Origin: Sunxiuqinia sp963677175
Lineage (GTDB): Bacteria; Bacteroidota; Bacteroidia; Bacteroidales; Prolixibacteraceae
Direction: 5' to 3'
DNA length: 64,000 nt
NCBI GenBank assembly: GCA_963677175.2
Contig: CAXXES010000007.1
Location: 744,001-808,000 of the forward strand
Shown here: positions 34,913 to 44,544 of the stretch, in pieces
How positions within the stretch are numbered: position 1 is the stretch's first letter
How the letters are laid out: every line of letters begins with the position of its first letter
Notes under the pieces: generated by a model
The model's input: only the letters and a program-made list of their open reading frames with translations
The model's database searches: none
What the model was told of the DNA's origin: nothing
Translations under genes and position numbers: made by a program

Positions 34913-37900
34913 ATGAAAAAATTATATCTAATCATAATAGTGGGATGGTTGTGCGTGCTTGCCGGCCAATCCCAACCAGCCGACCTGGTGCTTAGCAGCG
35001 CCGAGTCGGGCACCAAACTGCACCAGGCCACCAACAGCATCACCTTTGCCGCTGGTTATTCCTACACACCAAGCGGAGGAACGATGACGGCGGAGATTGT
35101 TTCAGGAGGACCATCCGAACCTGGAGGCTCAATATCGGGCAATATCGTTTATTCCTCGCCCATTGACCCGTCAAGCTACTCGATCAATACCAGCCTGGCA
35201 GTAGGGAAAACCCCGGGAAGCCTGGCTGTTGGAGGCTCAGCCAGCTATAACCTTCCACTGGATGTCCCCAAAGGAACAAACGGATTGCAGCCCGGTATCC
35301 GCTTGAATTATACCAGCACCTTTTCAGACGGGCCGTTGGGAATTGGCTGGAATATGGGTGGGATCCCGGCCATCAGCCGGGTTGGTGAAACTATTTATCA
35401 CGATGGCAAATCCGGCTCTGTTCGAGGTGACCTGACCGACAAATATGCGCTTGACGGCAAACGTTTGATCGTAGTCAATGGCACTTATGGAGCGGCAACA
35501 AGCGAATACCGCACCGAAATTGAAGAATTCTCCAAAGTAGTAGCCAGCGGCAGCACCGGTTATGGCCCGGCATCGTTTACCGTTTATACCAAGTCGGGCC
35601 TGGTTTATGAATTTGGCAACACAGCCGATTCAAAAGTGACAAAAACCAATGGCGCCGTATTAAGCTGGAAAGTAAGCAAGATATCAGACCGGTACAACAA
35701 CTATATCAGCTTTACCTACCTGATATCGGATGACGAGCGCCCCATCGGTACAATCGAATACACGGGCAACAGCGCCCTTTCCAAAACTCCCTTTGCACGT
35801 ATCGTTTTCAACTATAAGTACCGTGCCGATATCAGCCGGTATGTTTACGGTGGCAAGGAATTTATCCGCGATATATTACTGGACAATATCGAGGTAAGGA
35901 ACAACGGGCAAACCTTTAAAAAGTATGCCCTGGCGTATATGCGCGACACCCATGCGCAGTTATTGAAGGTGACCGAAACCAGCAGCCAGGATGCCGCGCT
36001 AAACCCCACGGTGTTTGCCTGGACCCAACAAACAGGACAGCTTACCCAGATAGATTACTACATTGGCGATACCACTGATGAATTGTTATATGTCGGCGAC
36101 TTCAATGGAGATGGCCGTGAAGACCTTGTGACAGCCCCCAAAAAAACATCCTATACACCAAGCGACAAGTGGAAACTATACCTGTCCAATGCGAGCGGGG
36201 CAATGGTGTACACGGCACAGGGCGACCTGAATGCCTATTTTGAGACTTTTCTGGTTGCAGATTTTAATGGTGATGGCTTAACCGACCTGATGATGCAGGA
36301 GAAACATCCTGAGTTGCCAAATTATCCTGATAAAAAGTACTTTTATTTTTATAAATCCCAAATAACGGGCTTTACAAGAGCCACATCCTACTATAATTGC
36401 TCGGATGTTAACCGGGTAAGCATTGTGGATTACAATGGTGACGGCATATTGGAATTTGCAAGGTTCAGTGAATCTTATAGTTGCTTTTTGTACTCTTTAT
36501 CCGGGTCCATCATTTACAGGACTCTTGATATCCTAATTGACGAATATTACCTGATGGATAAAAACTCATATAGCCGGATACTGGATTTTAACGGCGACGG
36601 ACGTTCCGATCTTTTGGTATTGTACGATAACGGGTATAAAATTTTTGAATTTAAAGGGCCAGGCAATGAACTGGTGGAGACTTATTCAGGGAATAACCTG
36701 AAAAAAGGCGACTTTTTATTGTTTGGCGATTATAACGGGGATGGTGCTATTGACATCATCAAAAGGGAAGGCCCTTATCCGTTGACCAGCGGCGACTTTT
36801 ACATGCTGTCCTTAACCAGCGGAGGGTTTCAGTCACGCCGGCTGTCCGGGTTCAACTATTTTAACCTTAATACGCAAAACAACAGGGTTTATGCCCATGA
36901 TGTGAATGCGGATGGCAAAGATGATGTGATATTAGTTGGGCGGGGTACTAATACAGGCAACAGTTACAACCGGATCAACGTGGCCTTAAGTACAGGAAGT
37001 GGGTTCAATCTTACTGAATATACCTCCACGACTGTGATGCAAAACGGATCTGATCGCTATTTTAATTTCAACGATTTTAACGGAGACGGACGTTATCAAC
37101 TGTTTTATAAATATCACAGTACTACGAAATTGTTTTCATTTGCAAGCGGCACTCCCAGCCACCTGTTGAGCACAGTTATTGACGGGTTGGGCGCCAAAAG
37201 CACGATTAGCTACCTGCCCATGTCCAACAGTGCCGTTTATACACGTGGTACAGGCGCGGCTTATCCGGTCAGCGATTTCTCATCGCCTTTCCAACTTGTT
37301 TCCCAGGTCAGCAGCGACAATGGCATTGGCGGAATGAGTTCGGTCAATTACCAATACGCCGGGGCCAAGGTGCATCGGCAGGGAAAAGGGTTTATGGGTT
37401 TTTCGAAGGTAACAGCTAGCAACAGCGCGACCGGCATCTCTAGCGAAAGCCATTACGATTTTGACGGCACGTATTATTTCCCAAAACTCCGCTATGCTTA
37501 TACCAAACATGGCAGCACCATATTATCGACCACCAATAACACCTGGAACGTGACCAGCTTGGGAGGCAAACGAATCTTTCCCTATATATCGCCGGCAGTA
37601 CAGACTGATAACCTGACCGGTCTGAGTGTAAGCACCACTGCTTCGTACAACGCTTATGGAAATCCGACAAGCATAGCCAAAAATTACGGTGGCGGGCATA
37701 CCCAAACCACCACTTATGCATACAACAACGAGCTGACCGGCAGTTGGCTGATCGGCCGTCCTTCCACCATCACGGAAACTTCTGTAAGGGATGGACAAAC
37801 CAAGACCTTTACCACGACCCGGACTTATTTCAGCACAAACAATTCGCCTGATGTTGATAATTACAATACCGGAGATGCTGCCTGGTGGAAACTGGACCGG

Positions 37901-40900
37901 GCTTACGACAGCTTTGGAAATTTGTCAGAAACTAAAAAGGAGACCACCGGATTAAGTGCGCAAACCACCACGTACGGTTATGACCCCGACCACGGTGTCA
38001 ATCTTTTGATGGTAACCGATCCTGCTGGACTTGAAACCGGGTACACCTACTATCCCACAATCGGTTCGGTGCATACCCAAACCGATCCTTTCGGGAATAT
38101 GACCACGTACAGCTACAACACGGCTGACCAGTTGAGCAGCCTCGCTCCCACAGGAGGAATTACAGCCACCATGACCAGCAGCCTGAATGTTACCGGAGGG
38201 CCAACCCATGCCCGCTACTACATCCAGAAAAGCGGCAACGACGGTTCGCTTTCGAAAACATGGTACGACAAACTGGGGCGCGAACTCCGTACCGAAACCA
38301 AAAATTTCGGCGGTTCCATGGTCAAAGTGGACAAGCAGTACAACGCCAAAGGCCAGTTGTCTCAAGTATCGGAACCCACAACCGGCACGCCTTCCAACTG
38401 GAATATCATGGGCTATGACAACTATGGACGTATGACAACACAAGACCCGCATTTTGGGGCCACCACCAGTTTCTCTTACTCCGGCACCACCTCGACCCGG
38501 ACGGTTAACGGCCGCAGCTATACTTCAACCGTGGATGCAGCCGGGCTGGCCACCCAGCGGACTGACCCGGGGGGAACAATTAGCTATGCTTACTGGCCCG
38601 ATGGGACCTTAAAGTCGACTGTCGCCCCGGGAAGTATAACGACCGAAATGGCTTACGATAAAAATGGCAACCGGCTGACCATTGACGATCCAAGCGCAGG
38701 GATCATCACCAATACGTATTATGGTACCGGGCAACCGAAGTCGGTCAAAAATGCCGATAACGAAACAACCACTTATTATTATCAAACCAACGGGTTGCTG
38801 GATTATTATACCTCACCTGAAGGGACAACCAACTATTCGTATAACCCGGATAAACTGGTAAGCAGCATTGCTTCACCGGGCGGCGTGTCCCGGTCTTATA
38901 CATATGATACTCGGGGGCGGGTAAGTACCATTACCGAATCTATTGGAGGTATCAGCAATTTAGTTACATTCAATTACGACAGCAAAGGCCGCCTGTACCG
39001 AAAATATTTTAACGGCACCACCGATTATGAGCAGTACGATTACAACTCAAATGGCTATCTTTACCGGATACAATTTAACGGTACCACCGTTTGGCAATTA
39101 ACCGGTATGGATGAATACGGACATACAACGAACGCAAATATTGGCAGCACGGCGGCCACCTGGAGCTACGATAGCAACAACATGCTGTCGCAAACTGCGG
39201 CCACAGGGGTGCAGCGGTATGATTATTCGTTTAATGTGAACACCGGCAACCTGAACTCGCGGGGCAACTTTTTAAAAAGCAAAACCGAAAGTTTTGGCTA
39301 CGATACCGATAACCTTGACCGCCTGATAACGGTGACAGGACCTGTGAACCAAACTGTCGGCTACACCACCAATAAAAACGGGAATATCCTGAGCAAAAGC
39401 GATGCCGGTACTTTTGCTTACAACCTCACACCTTACGCGGTGAGCGACATCAGCAACCACCAGAATATCTCTTCAACCCCTCAATTGATCAATTACTATT
39501 CGTTTGAAAAGGTGAAGGATATTACCGAAGGCACCAAAACGGCAGAATTTGTTTACAATGCCGACCACAAACGCATCCGCATGACTTTGAAAACAAGCGG
39601 TGCAACAACCAAAACCCGTTGGTACTTTGGCAGCAATTGCGAACGCGAACAAGTTGGAAGCACCGTGACTCAAACCATCTGGATTGGTGGCGATGCCTAC
39701 ACAGCCGTAGCGGTGGCCAAAAAAGTGGGCACCGGCAGCTGGACGGTGTACAACATTTTCCGCGACCATTTGGGTACCATTACCCATTTGAAAAACGGAA
39801 GCAACCCTGCTGATGAGTATAGCTTTGATGCATGGGGCAGGCGCCGTGACAAGGACACTTGGAGTTATACGCTGGACAGTGAACCCGCTTTATTTGCCGA
39901 CCGTGGGTTTACTTCCCATGAATACCTTGATGATTTTAAACTGTATAACATGAACGGGCGGTTGTATGACCCGGTGGTAGGGAGGTTTTTAAACCCAGAC
40001 CCATATGTTCAAGACCCTGGTTTTACCCAAAACTACAACCGTTACAGCTATTGTTTGAACAACCCGTTGAAATATACCGACCCAAGCGGTCAATGGCGTT
40101 CAGGGGGAATTGCCGAATATTTTGCGTCGGGGGCATTTATGCACTCAAACATGCATACAGACGGAGCAGGCGGATTTGATAGCGGCAACGGAGGAGGATC
40201 AGTATACGGCGGTCCCGGTTACGGGGATAACGGCCCCGGAGCGAGTGGTGTTTACTACGATTGGTACAGCGGTTACCACCGCTCTACTTCGGATGGCAGT
40301 TACGTTCCATGGCAGTACGCGTATAATGTTGCTTCACAGTATGGAAACCCGGCCTCTGCAATTATTTTTTCCGGCACCCAATCTAATCCTTATGAGACTT
40401 TTCGTGGAGTTCATTACGCAGATGGTAGTAGTTGGTATGTTGGAGAAGGATATACAGAAAGCTATGTAAATCACGGTTGGTCTGGTGAGGGCAGTAGTTG
40501 GGGAGATGAAAGCTTTTGGGGCGATATGGGTTTTGCCCGGAAATCTTGGGACTGGATACTTGCAGGAGGCCCTGCAACAAATAGCCCGGTAATCGGAGGG
40601 ACAGTTCCCTTGCCGAATATTGGAAGAATCGGGACCTATGCAGAAATGGCCAAATTAACCAAAGGGTTTAAAGGGGAAATTCAGGCACATCATTTAGTGG
40701 AAGCTAGGCACTTAGAAAGATTAGGTTTATCTGCATCGACAGCACCAACGGTTGTAATTGATAAAGTCACACACCAGACCATAACCAATACCTTACGTAC
40801 CGAAATGCCATACGGGAAAAATATAAGATACACTCGAGAACAAATGATGAATGCTTATCAGAAGGTATATCCATCGCAATGGTTGGATTACGTTAAAATA

Positions 40901-40915
40901 TTACTGGGATATTAA
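34913..40915 (+). CDS. RHS-repeat polymorphic toxin, SpvB/FG-GAP/RHS with C-terminal nuclease-like domain
   Basis: 2000 residues. Signal peptide; SpvB-like N-terminus (about 90-330, LPLDVPKGTNGLQPGIRLNY); seven D-x-N-G/A-D-G calcium-type FG-GAP units (about 390-750, for example VGDFNGDGREDL); YD/RHS repeats (about 950-1560); the core closure YDPVVGRFLNPDPYVQDPGF at about 1685-1705; then a variable end after DPSGQ (about 1721). The variable end holds a Gly/Tyr/Ser-rich linker and a compact domain with KGEIQAHHLVEARHLERLG and KVTHQTITNTLRTEMPYG, resembling HNH/EndoVII-type toxins in His placement. RHS shells encapsulate and release such toxins. The immunity gene follows 12 bases later. Confidence 0.93.
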   Translation: MKKLYLIIIVGWLCVLAGQSQPADLVLSSAESGTKLHQATNSITFAAGYSYTPSGGTMTAEIVSGGPSEPGGSISGNIVYSSPIDPSSYSINTSLAVGKTPGSLAVGGSASYNLPLDVPKGTNGLQPGIRLNYTSTFSDGPLGIGWNMGGIPAISRVGETIYHDGKSGSVRGDLTDKYALDGKRLIVVNGTYGAATSEYRTEIEEFSKVVASGSTGYGPASFTVYTKSGLVYEFGNTADSKVTKTNGAVLSWKVSKISDRYNNYISFTYLISDDERPIGTIEYTGNSALSKTPFARIVFNYKYRADISRYVYGGKEFIRDILLDNIEVRNNGQTFKKYALAYMRDTHAQLLKVTETSSQDAALNPTVFAWTQQTGQLTQIDYYIGDTTDELLYVGDFNGDGREDLVTAPKKTSYTPSDKWKLYLSNASGAMVYTAQGDLNAYFETFLVADFNGDGLTDLMMQEKHPELPNYPDKKYFYFYKSQITGFTRATSYYNCSDVNRVSIVDYNGDGILEFARFSESYSCFLYSLSGSIIYRTLDILIDEYYLMDKNSYSRILDFNGDGRSDLLVLYDNGYKIFEFKGPGNELVETYSGNNLKKGDFLLFGDYNGDGAIDIIKREGPYPLTSGDFYMLSLTSGGFQSRRLSGFNYFNLNTQNNRVYAHDVNADGKDDVILVGRGTNTGNSYNRINVALSTGSGFNLTEYTSTTVMQNGSDRYFNFNDFNGDGRYQLFYKYHSTTKLFSFASGTPSHLLSTVIDGLGAKSTISYLPMSNSAVYTRGTGAAYPVSDFSSPFQLVSQVSSDNGIGGMSSVNYQYAGAKVHRQGKGFMGFSKVTASNSATGISSESHYDFDGTYYFPKLRYAYTKHGSTILSTTNNTWNVTSLGGKRIFPYISPAVQTDNLTGLSVSTTASYNAYGNPTSIAKNYGGGHTQTTTYAYNNELTGSWLIGRPSTITETSVRDGQTKTFTTTRTYFSTNNSPDVDNYNTGDAAWWKLDRAYDSFGNLSETKKETTGLSAQTTTYGYDPDHGVNLLMVTDPAGLETGYTYYPTIGSVHTQTDPFGNMTTYSYNTADQLSSLAPTGGITATMTSSLNVTGGPTHARYYIQKSGNDGSLSKTWYDKLGRELRTETKNFGGSMVKVDKQYNAKGQLSQVSEPTTGTPSNWNIMGYDNYGRMTTQDPHFGATTSFSYSGTTSTRTVNGRSYTSTVDAAGLATQRTDPGGTISYAYWPDGTLKSTVAPGSITTEMAYDKNGNRLTIDDPSAGIITNTYYGTGQPKSVKNADNETTTYYYQTNGLLDYYTSPEGTTNYSYNPDKLVSSIASPGGVSRSYTYDTRGRVSTITESIGGISNLVTFNYDSKGRLYRKYFNGTTDYEQYDYNSNGYLYRIQFNGTTVWQLTGMDEYGHTTNANIGSTAATWSYDSNNMLSQTAATGVQRYDYSFNVNTGNLNSRGNFLKSKTESFGYDTDNLDRLITVTGPVNQTVGYTTNKNGNILSKSDAGTFAYNLTPYAVSDISNHQNISSTPQLINYYSFEKVKDITEGTKTAEFVYNADHKRIRMTLKTSGATTKTRWYFGSNCEREQVGSTVTQTIWIGGDAYTAVAVAKKVGTGSWTVYNIFRDHLGTITHLKNGSNPADEYSFDAWGRRRDKDTWSYTLDSEPALFADRGFTSHEYLDDFKLYNMNGRLYDPVVGRFLNPDPYVQDPGFTQNYNRYSYCLNNPLKYTDPSGQWRSGGIAEYFASGAFMHSNMHTDGAGGFDSGNGGGSVYGGPGYGDNGPGASGVYYDWYSGYHRSTSDGSYVPWQYAYNVASQYGNPASAIIFSGTQSNPYETFRGVHYADGSSWYVGEGYTESYVNHGWSGEGSSWGDESFWGDMGFARKSWDWILAGGPATNSPVIGGTVPLPNIGRIGTYAEMAKLTKGFKGEIQAHHLVEARHLERLGLSASTAPTVVIDKVTHQTITNTLRTEMPYGKNIRYTREQMMNAYQKVYPSQWLDYVKILLGY

Positions 40916-40927
40916 TAATTTGAAAAT

Positions 40928-41590
40928 ATGAGATTTTATTTAATTGATTACATAGAAAAGCCTAAGGGATATAGTGGAGAAAGGTGTAATAGTACTTATG
41001 ATTTAAGTGATGCCTGTAAAAATTGTGGTACTGGAGCTAAATTAGTTGACAGACTTATCACAAAAGGCATAACAGAAGTCAAGACATCTTTTTTTGCAAC
41101 AATGAGCGATGATTTTTTGATTTCGAAAGAACTTTATAAGTTGTTACTTTCTAAAGGTATAAAAATCACTAATCTTAAAGAAGTTCTCGACTCAAAGAAA
41201 AACGAACTCCCCTATTATTTTTTTTACGCAGAAGCCGATTTTCCTAAGTCTTTATCATCTTCCGAAGGGCTAATAACAGAGCGCCAATGTCTGGTATGTC
41301 AGAAAAATGGATACTTCTCTGATGTTAAGATAGGAGATGCAGCAAAAGGTATTCCTACTGTAATAACCCCTCTAAGATTAAAATATCAGGGAATAAGTAA
41401 GGAGTTTTTAGAATCTTCCGAATTGTTCAACACTTGGGAACATTTAGGGATATCTAATCTCAAAGCAGAAGGCACAAAAGTAGTCCGGTATGCCAGGCCC
41501 ATGCTGATTGTTAGCGAAAGAATCAAGGCAGTTTTTGAGGAGTTTGGGGTGAAAAACGCACAATTTGAAGAGGTAATTATAAACAACTAA
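40928..41590 (+). CDS. Predicted immunity protein, copy 1 (double CxxC)
   Basis: 220 residues, no signal peptide. Encoded 12 bases after the RHS toxin and again after two orphan toxin copies (43882, 46120), which is the main evidence for immunity. Two CxxC pairs, CKNCG near 26 and CLVC near 121, suggest a bound metal; the C-terminus RYARPMLIVSERIKAVFEEF resembles the end of Imm11/DUF1629-like and SitI6 double-CxxCG immunity families, a weak assignment. AT-rich relative to the RHS core, as usual for immunity genes. Differs from copies 2 and 3 over most of its length. Confidence 0.72.
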   Translation: MRFYLIDYIEKPKGYSGERCNSTYDLSDACKNCGTGAKLVDRLITKGITEVKTSFFATMSDDFLISKELYKLLLSKGIKITNLKEVLDSKKNELPYYFFYAEADFPKSLSSSEGLITERQCLVCQKNGYFSDVKIGDAAKGIPTVITPLRLKYQGISKEFLESSELFNTWEHLGISNLKAEGTKVVRYARPMLIVSERIKAVFEEFGVKNAQFEEVIINN

Positions 41591-41953
41591 ACAGAAGAAG
41601 AGGTGATCTGTTTTATTATAACTGTTAAAACCACCTCCTTTGGTGTTGGTTATGTGTAAATTGGCTTTGCCTGAAAAAAATTAGCAATCAAAATTTGAAC
41701 TGTTTTTAAATTTTAAGTCATATTAAATATCAACAAACTCAGAAACGCTAATAATTGCACTAAAGATTTGATGTCAGCCCCTTATAGGGGCAATTTAATT
41801 CCACCTTCTTAGAGGGTGGATTCTTTAATTCAATTAAAAGAAGCTGTCCGGGTCGTTGGATAGCTTCTTTTAAACTTTTGCTATTTTAGCACTTGCGTTC
41901 TTTGAAAAGTAGAAGCCAAGCCTTTCTCCCATAAAGGAACGGGAAGGAGACTC
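41591..41953. other. Cassette junction 1: spacer, terminator hairpin, conserved lead-in
   Basis: No gene. After AAGAGGTGATCTG a 220-bp AT-rich insert absent from the other junctions is followed at 41832 by the shared unit: hairpin AAAAGAAGCT...AGCTTCTTTT (41836-41871), then TTGCTATTTTAGCACTTGCG and a second small hairpin of CCTTTCTCCC type before the orphan RHS core begins. The same unit precedes the cassettes at 44700 and 46938. Confidence 0.7.
41836..41871 (+). terminator. Terminator-like hairpin of cassette junction 1
   Basis: 10-bp stem AAAAGAAGCT / AGCTTCTTTT with a 16-base loop and T-run. Equivalent hairpins are at 44579-44614 and 46817-46852, downstream of the other immunity genes. 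Confidence 0.7.
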
Positions 41954-42949
41954 TTGTATGGGCAGATGTACGACCCGGTGGTGGGACGTTTCCTGAATGC
42001 CGATCCTGTTATTCAAAATGCCGGGTTTACACAAAACTACAACCGCTATTCTTATTGTCTGAATAATCCGTTGAAATATGTTGACCCGAGCGGGAACCAA
42101 ATTGCCCCGAGGCAGTATCTTGATGATGGCGGGCAGTGGGAACGTTATGGTGGCAGCCCGGGAAGCGGCAGCAGTTGGATGGCCAATTTTGGGGAACCGG
42201 GCTATGCCGGCTGGGCAGGAATGTTCAGCGACGGGGTTACTCGATTGATCACCCCGCACCTTGACAGGGCAAGGCCACTAAGCAATAGGCAATATCAGTC
42301 AAGTACTAAGCATCAGCTCAATGAAACTTACGATGTGATCTATATCGGCCGCGTGGACAGATATGCAGCATTGTCCAATAGTGGTGACGGCTGGGCATTT
42401 GAGGTCTTTAACAATGGGGTTGATCCTATAAATATTGCCAGTTCAAGTGGGGGTAGCAATGCAATGGATTTGGGAAATATAGGTAATTACTTTATTGGCA
42501 TAGGGGCGACACTTGGAGAGACTCGCGGCAGTACGTATAGGCTAATGAAGGGAGGTTCCTTTAGTCCAAGATTATACTCTAGTGGATGGCTTGGAGGAAG
42601 CCGAGCTTCAATTAAAACATTTAGCCTTGCAAAAACAGCAAGAGGTATTGGAGGTGCGACAATTGTTGTAGGGGGTGTTTTAGATGGTGTTGGAGTTTTT
42701 AGCTACTATATGAATGGACCTGACCATGGACTATCTGTGCATCCTGGAAAAGCAGGACTTAATTTAGGAGTTGGAGTTTATTCATTTTACTTAAACCCTA
42801 TCGCAGGAGGAGTATATTTTGGTATTGATTTGCTTTACCCTGGAGGCTGGGGTGGATATATGAATGATACGGATAGAATTATTCAAAGAAATCAAGAAAT
42901 ACTTGGCCCTGGATGGAATATGTATAGAATGGAAGGAGGATTAAAATAA
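41954..42949 (+). CDS. Orphan RHS C-terminal fragment with glycine-rich membrane-like toxin end
   Basis: 331 codons from TTG 41954; first ATG is 41966 (MYDPVVGRFLN). It begins inside the RHS core closure (YDPVVGRFLNADPVIQNAGF) and carries a different variable end after DPSGN: TYDVIYIGRVDRYAALSN, then a Gly-rich hydrophobic stretch (ARGIGGATIVVGGVLDGVGV ... GVYFGIDLLYPGGWGGY). No signal peptide, RHS repeats or promoter, so it should be silent unless recombined onto a full RHS gene. The membrane-like end may act by pore formation; that is inference. Confidence 0.75.
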   Translation: MYGQMYDPVVGRFLNADPVIQNAGFTQNYNRYSYCLNNPLKYVDPSGNQIAPRQYLDDGGQWERYGGSPGSGSSWMANFGEPGYAGWAGMFSDGVTRLITPHLDRARPLSNRQYQSSTKHQLNETYDVIYIGRVDRYAALSNSGDGWAFEVFNNGVDPINIASSSGGSNAMDLGNIGNYFIGIGATLGETRGSTYRLMKGGSFSPRLYSSGWLGGSRASIKTFSLAKTARGIGGATIVVGGVLDGVGVFSYYMNGPDHGLSVHPGKAGLNLGVGVYSFYLNPIAGGVYFGIDLLYPGGWGGYMNDTDRIIQRNQEILGPGWNMYRMEGGLK

Positions 42950-43023
42950 TGAAAAGTGTTAAAACAGCATACGATTATTTATTTTTTACATTTTATCGCT
43001 TCTGGGAAAAAGCACCCTGCTAA
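42949..43023 (+). pseudogene. Truncated small immunity gene (24 codons)
   Basis: ATG at 42949 overlaps the stop of the preceding toxin fragment (TAATG). The peptide MKSVKTAYDYLFFTFYRFWE looks like the first part of a small hydrophobic membrane immunity protein and ends at a TAA 43021-43023. The natural gene appears to be cut near 43012, where another toxin's coding sequence begins. Coupled start and position fit immunity; identity is otherwise unknown. Confidence 0.5.
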
Positions 43024-43174
43024 TTGGATGAAGAACCAAACTCAATGGATAAGAAGGCAGATTCAGGATCCTGGAACTCGTATTATTGATATTGGACCAG
43101 ATCCAAGCAGAGCTGTTCGAAGTGAATACTATTTAAAAGAATTAGAAATATTAAAGAAATACTTAGGACTTTAA
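43013..43174 (+). pseudogene. C-terminal fragment of another RHS toxin
   Basis: Frame HPANWMKNQTQWIRRQIQDP, then TRIIDIGPDPSRAVRSEYY and a terminal helix to the stop at 43174. The IIDIGPDP...RSEYY pattern recurs at C-termini of polymorphic toxins. It has no upstream toxin part; it is fused out of frame to the truncated immunity gene. An ATG at 42956 opens the same frame but with unrelated leading residues. Confidence 0.6.
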
Positions 43175-43185
43175 ATTATAGGAAA

Positions 43186-43392
43186 ATGAAAGATTTTGAT
43201 GAAAAGAAAGCAATCTTGAAATTAATACTTTCAAACAAAAAGGGAGTGACCAAAGAAAGCATTGTTGAATATTTGGATTACGTTAATAAAATTAGATACA
43301 CAGACAATGAGGTAGAAATCTTTTTGACAGAATTGAAAGATCAAAAAAAAGTAAGACAGATAGATGAGTTGTGGTATCCTTATTTTCAGTAA
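43186..43392 (+). CDS. Small predicted immunity protein
   Basis: 68 residues, acidic and helical, beginning MKDFDEKKAILKLILSNKKG and ending ELWYPYF; the shape recalls a small winged-helix-like fold (ESIVEYLDYVNKIRYTDNEV). Starts 12 bases after the toxin fragment, the same spacing as the other toxin/immunity pairs, so immunity to that lost toxin is the best guess. No family recognised. Confidence 0.55.
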   Translation: MKDFDEKKAILKLILSNKKGVTKESIVEYLDYVNKIRYTDNEVEIFLTELKDQKKVRQIDELWYPYFQ

Positions 43393-43413
43393 TTTTTAGC
43401 TCCCAATTCCCCT

Positions 43414-43502
43414 GCTGGTGCGGGTCTGTGATCCGTGTCTTGCTTTGAAAAAGCAAAAGTTTGCCTTGATGGGCAAGGCACCGATTACAAATCGGCGCCA
43501 GC
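43414..43502. repeat. REP-like composite element at a cassette junction
   Basis: 89 bp bounded by GCTGGTGC and GCGCCAGC, containing small hairpins CGGGTCTGTGATCCG, TTGCTTTGAAAAAGCAA, TTGCCTTGATGGGCAA and CCGATTACAAATCGG. Runs of such palindromes are characteristic of REP elements mobilised by RAYT transposases. It lies exactly between the small immunity gene and a headless toxin fragment. Confidence 0.7.
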
Positions 43503-43511
43503 TTGGGGTAA

Positions 43512-43864
43512 TTGCAGGAGGCCCTGCAACAAATAGCCCGGTAATCGGAGGGACAGTTCCCTTGCCGAATATTGGAAGAATCGGGACCTATTCAGAAATG
43601 GCCAAATTAACCAAAGGGTTTAAAGGGGAAATTCAGGCGCATAAATTAGTCGAATGGAGGCATTTAAAAACATCTGGGATATCAAAGTCAGAGGTACCAG
43701 CAGTTATACTTGAAAGAACGACCCATCAGGATATAACTAATGCTCTGAGAACTGAGATGCCATTCAGGAAAAAATATACAACTGAACAGATGATGAATAG
43801 CTATCAAAATGCTTACGCAGAGTCTGCATGGATAGAAATTGTAAAAGCATTTTTAGGATATTAA
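43512..43864 (+). pseudogene. Headless nuclease-like toxin end, copy 2
   Basis: Homology with the main RHS toxin resumes at about 43512 (GGPATNSPVIGGTVPLPNIG) and runs to the stop at 43864. The open frame extends back through the REP-like element to an ATG at 43418, but those leading residues are not RHS. Toxin core: KGEIQAHKLVEWRHL and ERTTHQDITNALRTEMPF. The second His of the HH pair in the main copy is Lys here. No promoter or RHS shell, so presumably silent. Confidence 0.75.
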
Positions 43865-43881
43865 CTATTTAAAATTTAAAT

Positions 43882-44544
43882 ATGAAGTACTACGTAATAG
43901 AGTATTCTGCAAGGCCAAGGGGTGAAAGTGGAGAAAGTTGTAAAAGTATTTACAATTTAGAGGATGCTTGTAAAAATTGTGGTACAGGAGCAAAGCTTAT
44001 AGGTAATCTAAATTGTAAAGGTCTTACAAAAGTCAACATCGATTTTTTTGAGACACTTGATAGTGACTTTTTAATTTCTGAGAGTCTTTATAAGTTTTTA
44101 CTTTCAAAAAGTATAAAGATTGCAGGACTTAAAAAGGTGATTGACCCAAGAAAGAACGAGCTTCCTTTTTACCATTTTTATACAGAATTGAATTTTCCAA
44201 AATCCTTGCCATCGTCCGAAGGATTGGTAACAGAACGTCAATGTCCGGTGTGTAAAAGGAACGGATACTATTGCGATGCAAAAATTGGGAATTATAAAAA
44301 AGGTATTCCGACAGTAATTACACCATTGAGGCTCATGTACAAAGGAATAAGCCCGGATTTTTTGGCGTCTTCTGACCTGTTTAATACCTGGGAGCATCTG
44401 GGAGTGTCCAATCTGAAAGCGGAAGGAATAAAAGTAATCCGCTATGCCAGGCCTATGCTAATTGTCAGCGAAAGAACCAAGGCAGCTTTTGAGGAATTTG
44501 GGGTGAAAAACGCACAATTTGAAGAGGTAATTATAAACAACTAA
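43882..44544 (+). CDS. Predicted immunity protein, copy 2 (double CxxC)
   Basis: 220 residues, paralogue of the proteins at 40928 and 46120, 17 bases after the copy-2 toxin end. CxxC pairs CKNCG and CPVC are kept. The last 57 codons are identical in DNA to copy 3 because a 467-bp perfect repeat starts at 44374 inside this gene. The N-terminal half differs more, matching divergence of the paired toxin ends, as expected if that half sets specificity. May be expressed as an orphan immunity gene. Confidence 0.72.
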   Translation: MKYYVIEYSARPRGESGESCKSIYNLEDACKNCGTGAKLIGNLNCKGLTKVNIDFFETLDSDFLISESLYKFLLSKSIKIAGLKKVIDPRKNELPFYHFYTELNFPKSLPSSEGLVTERQCPVCKRNGYYCDAKIGNYKKGIPTVITPLRLMYKGISPDFLASSDLFNTWEHLGVSNLKAEGIKVIRYARPMLIVSERTKAAFEEFGVKNAQFEEVIINN

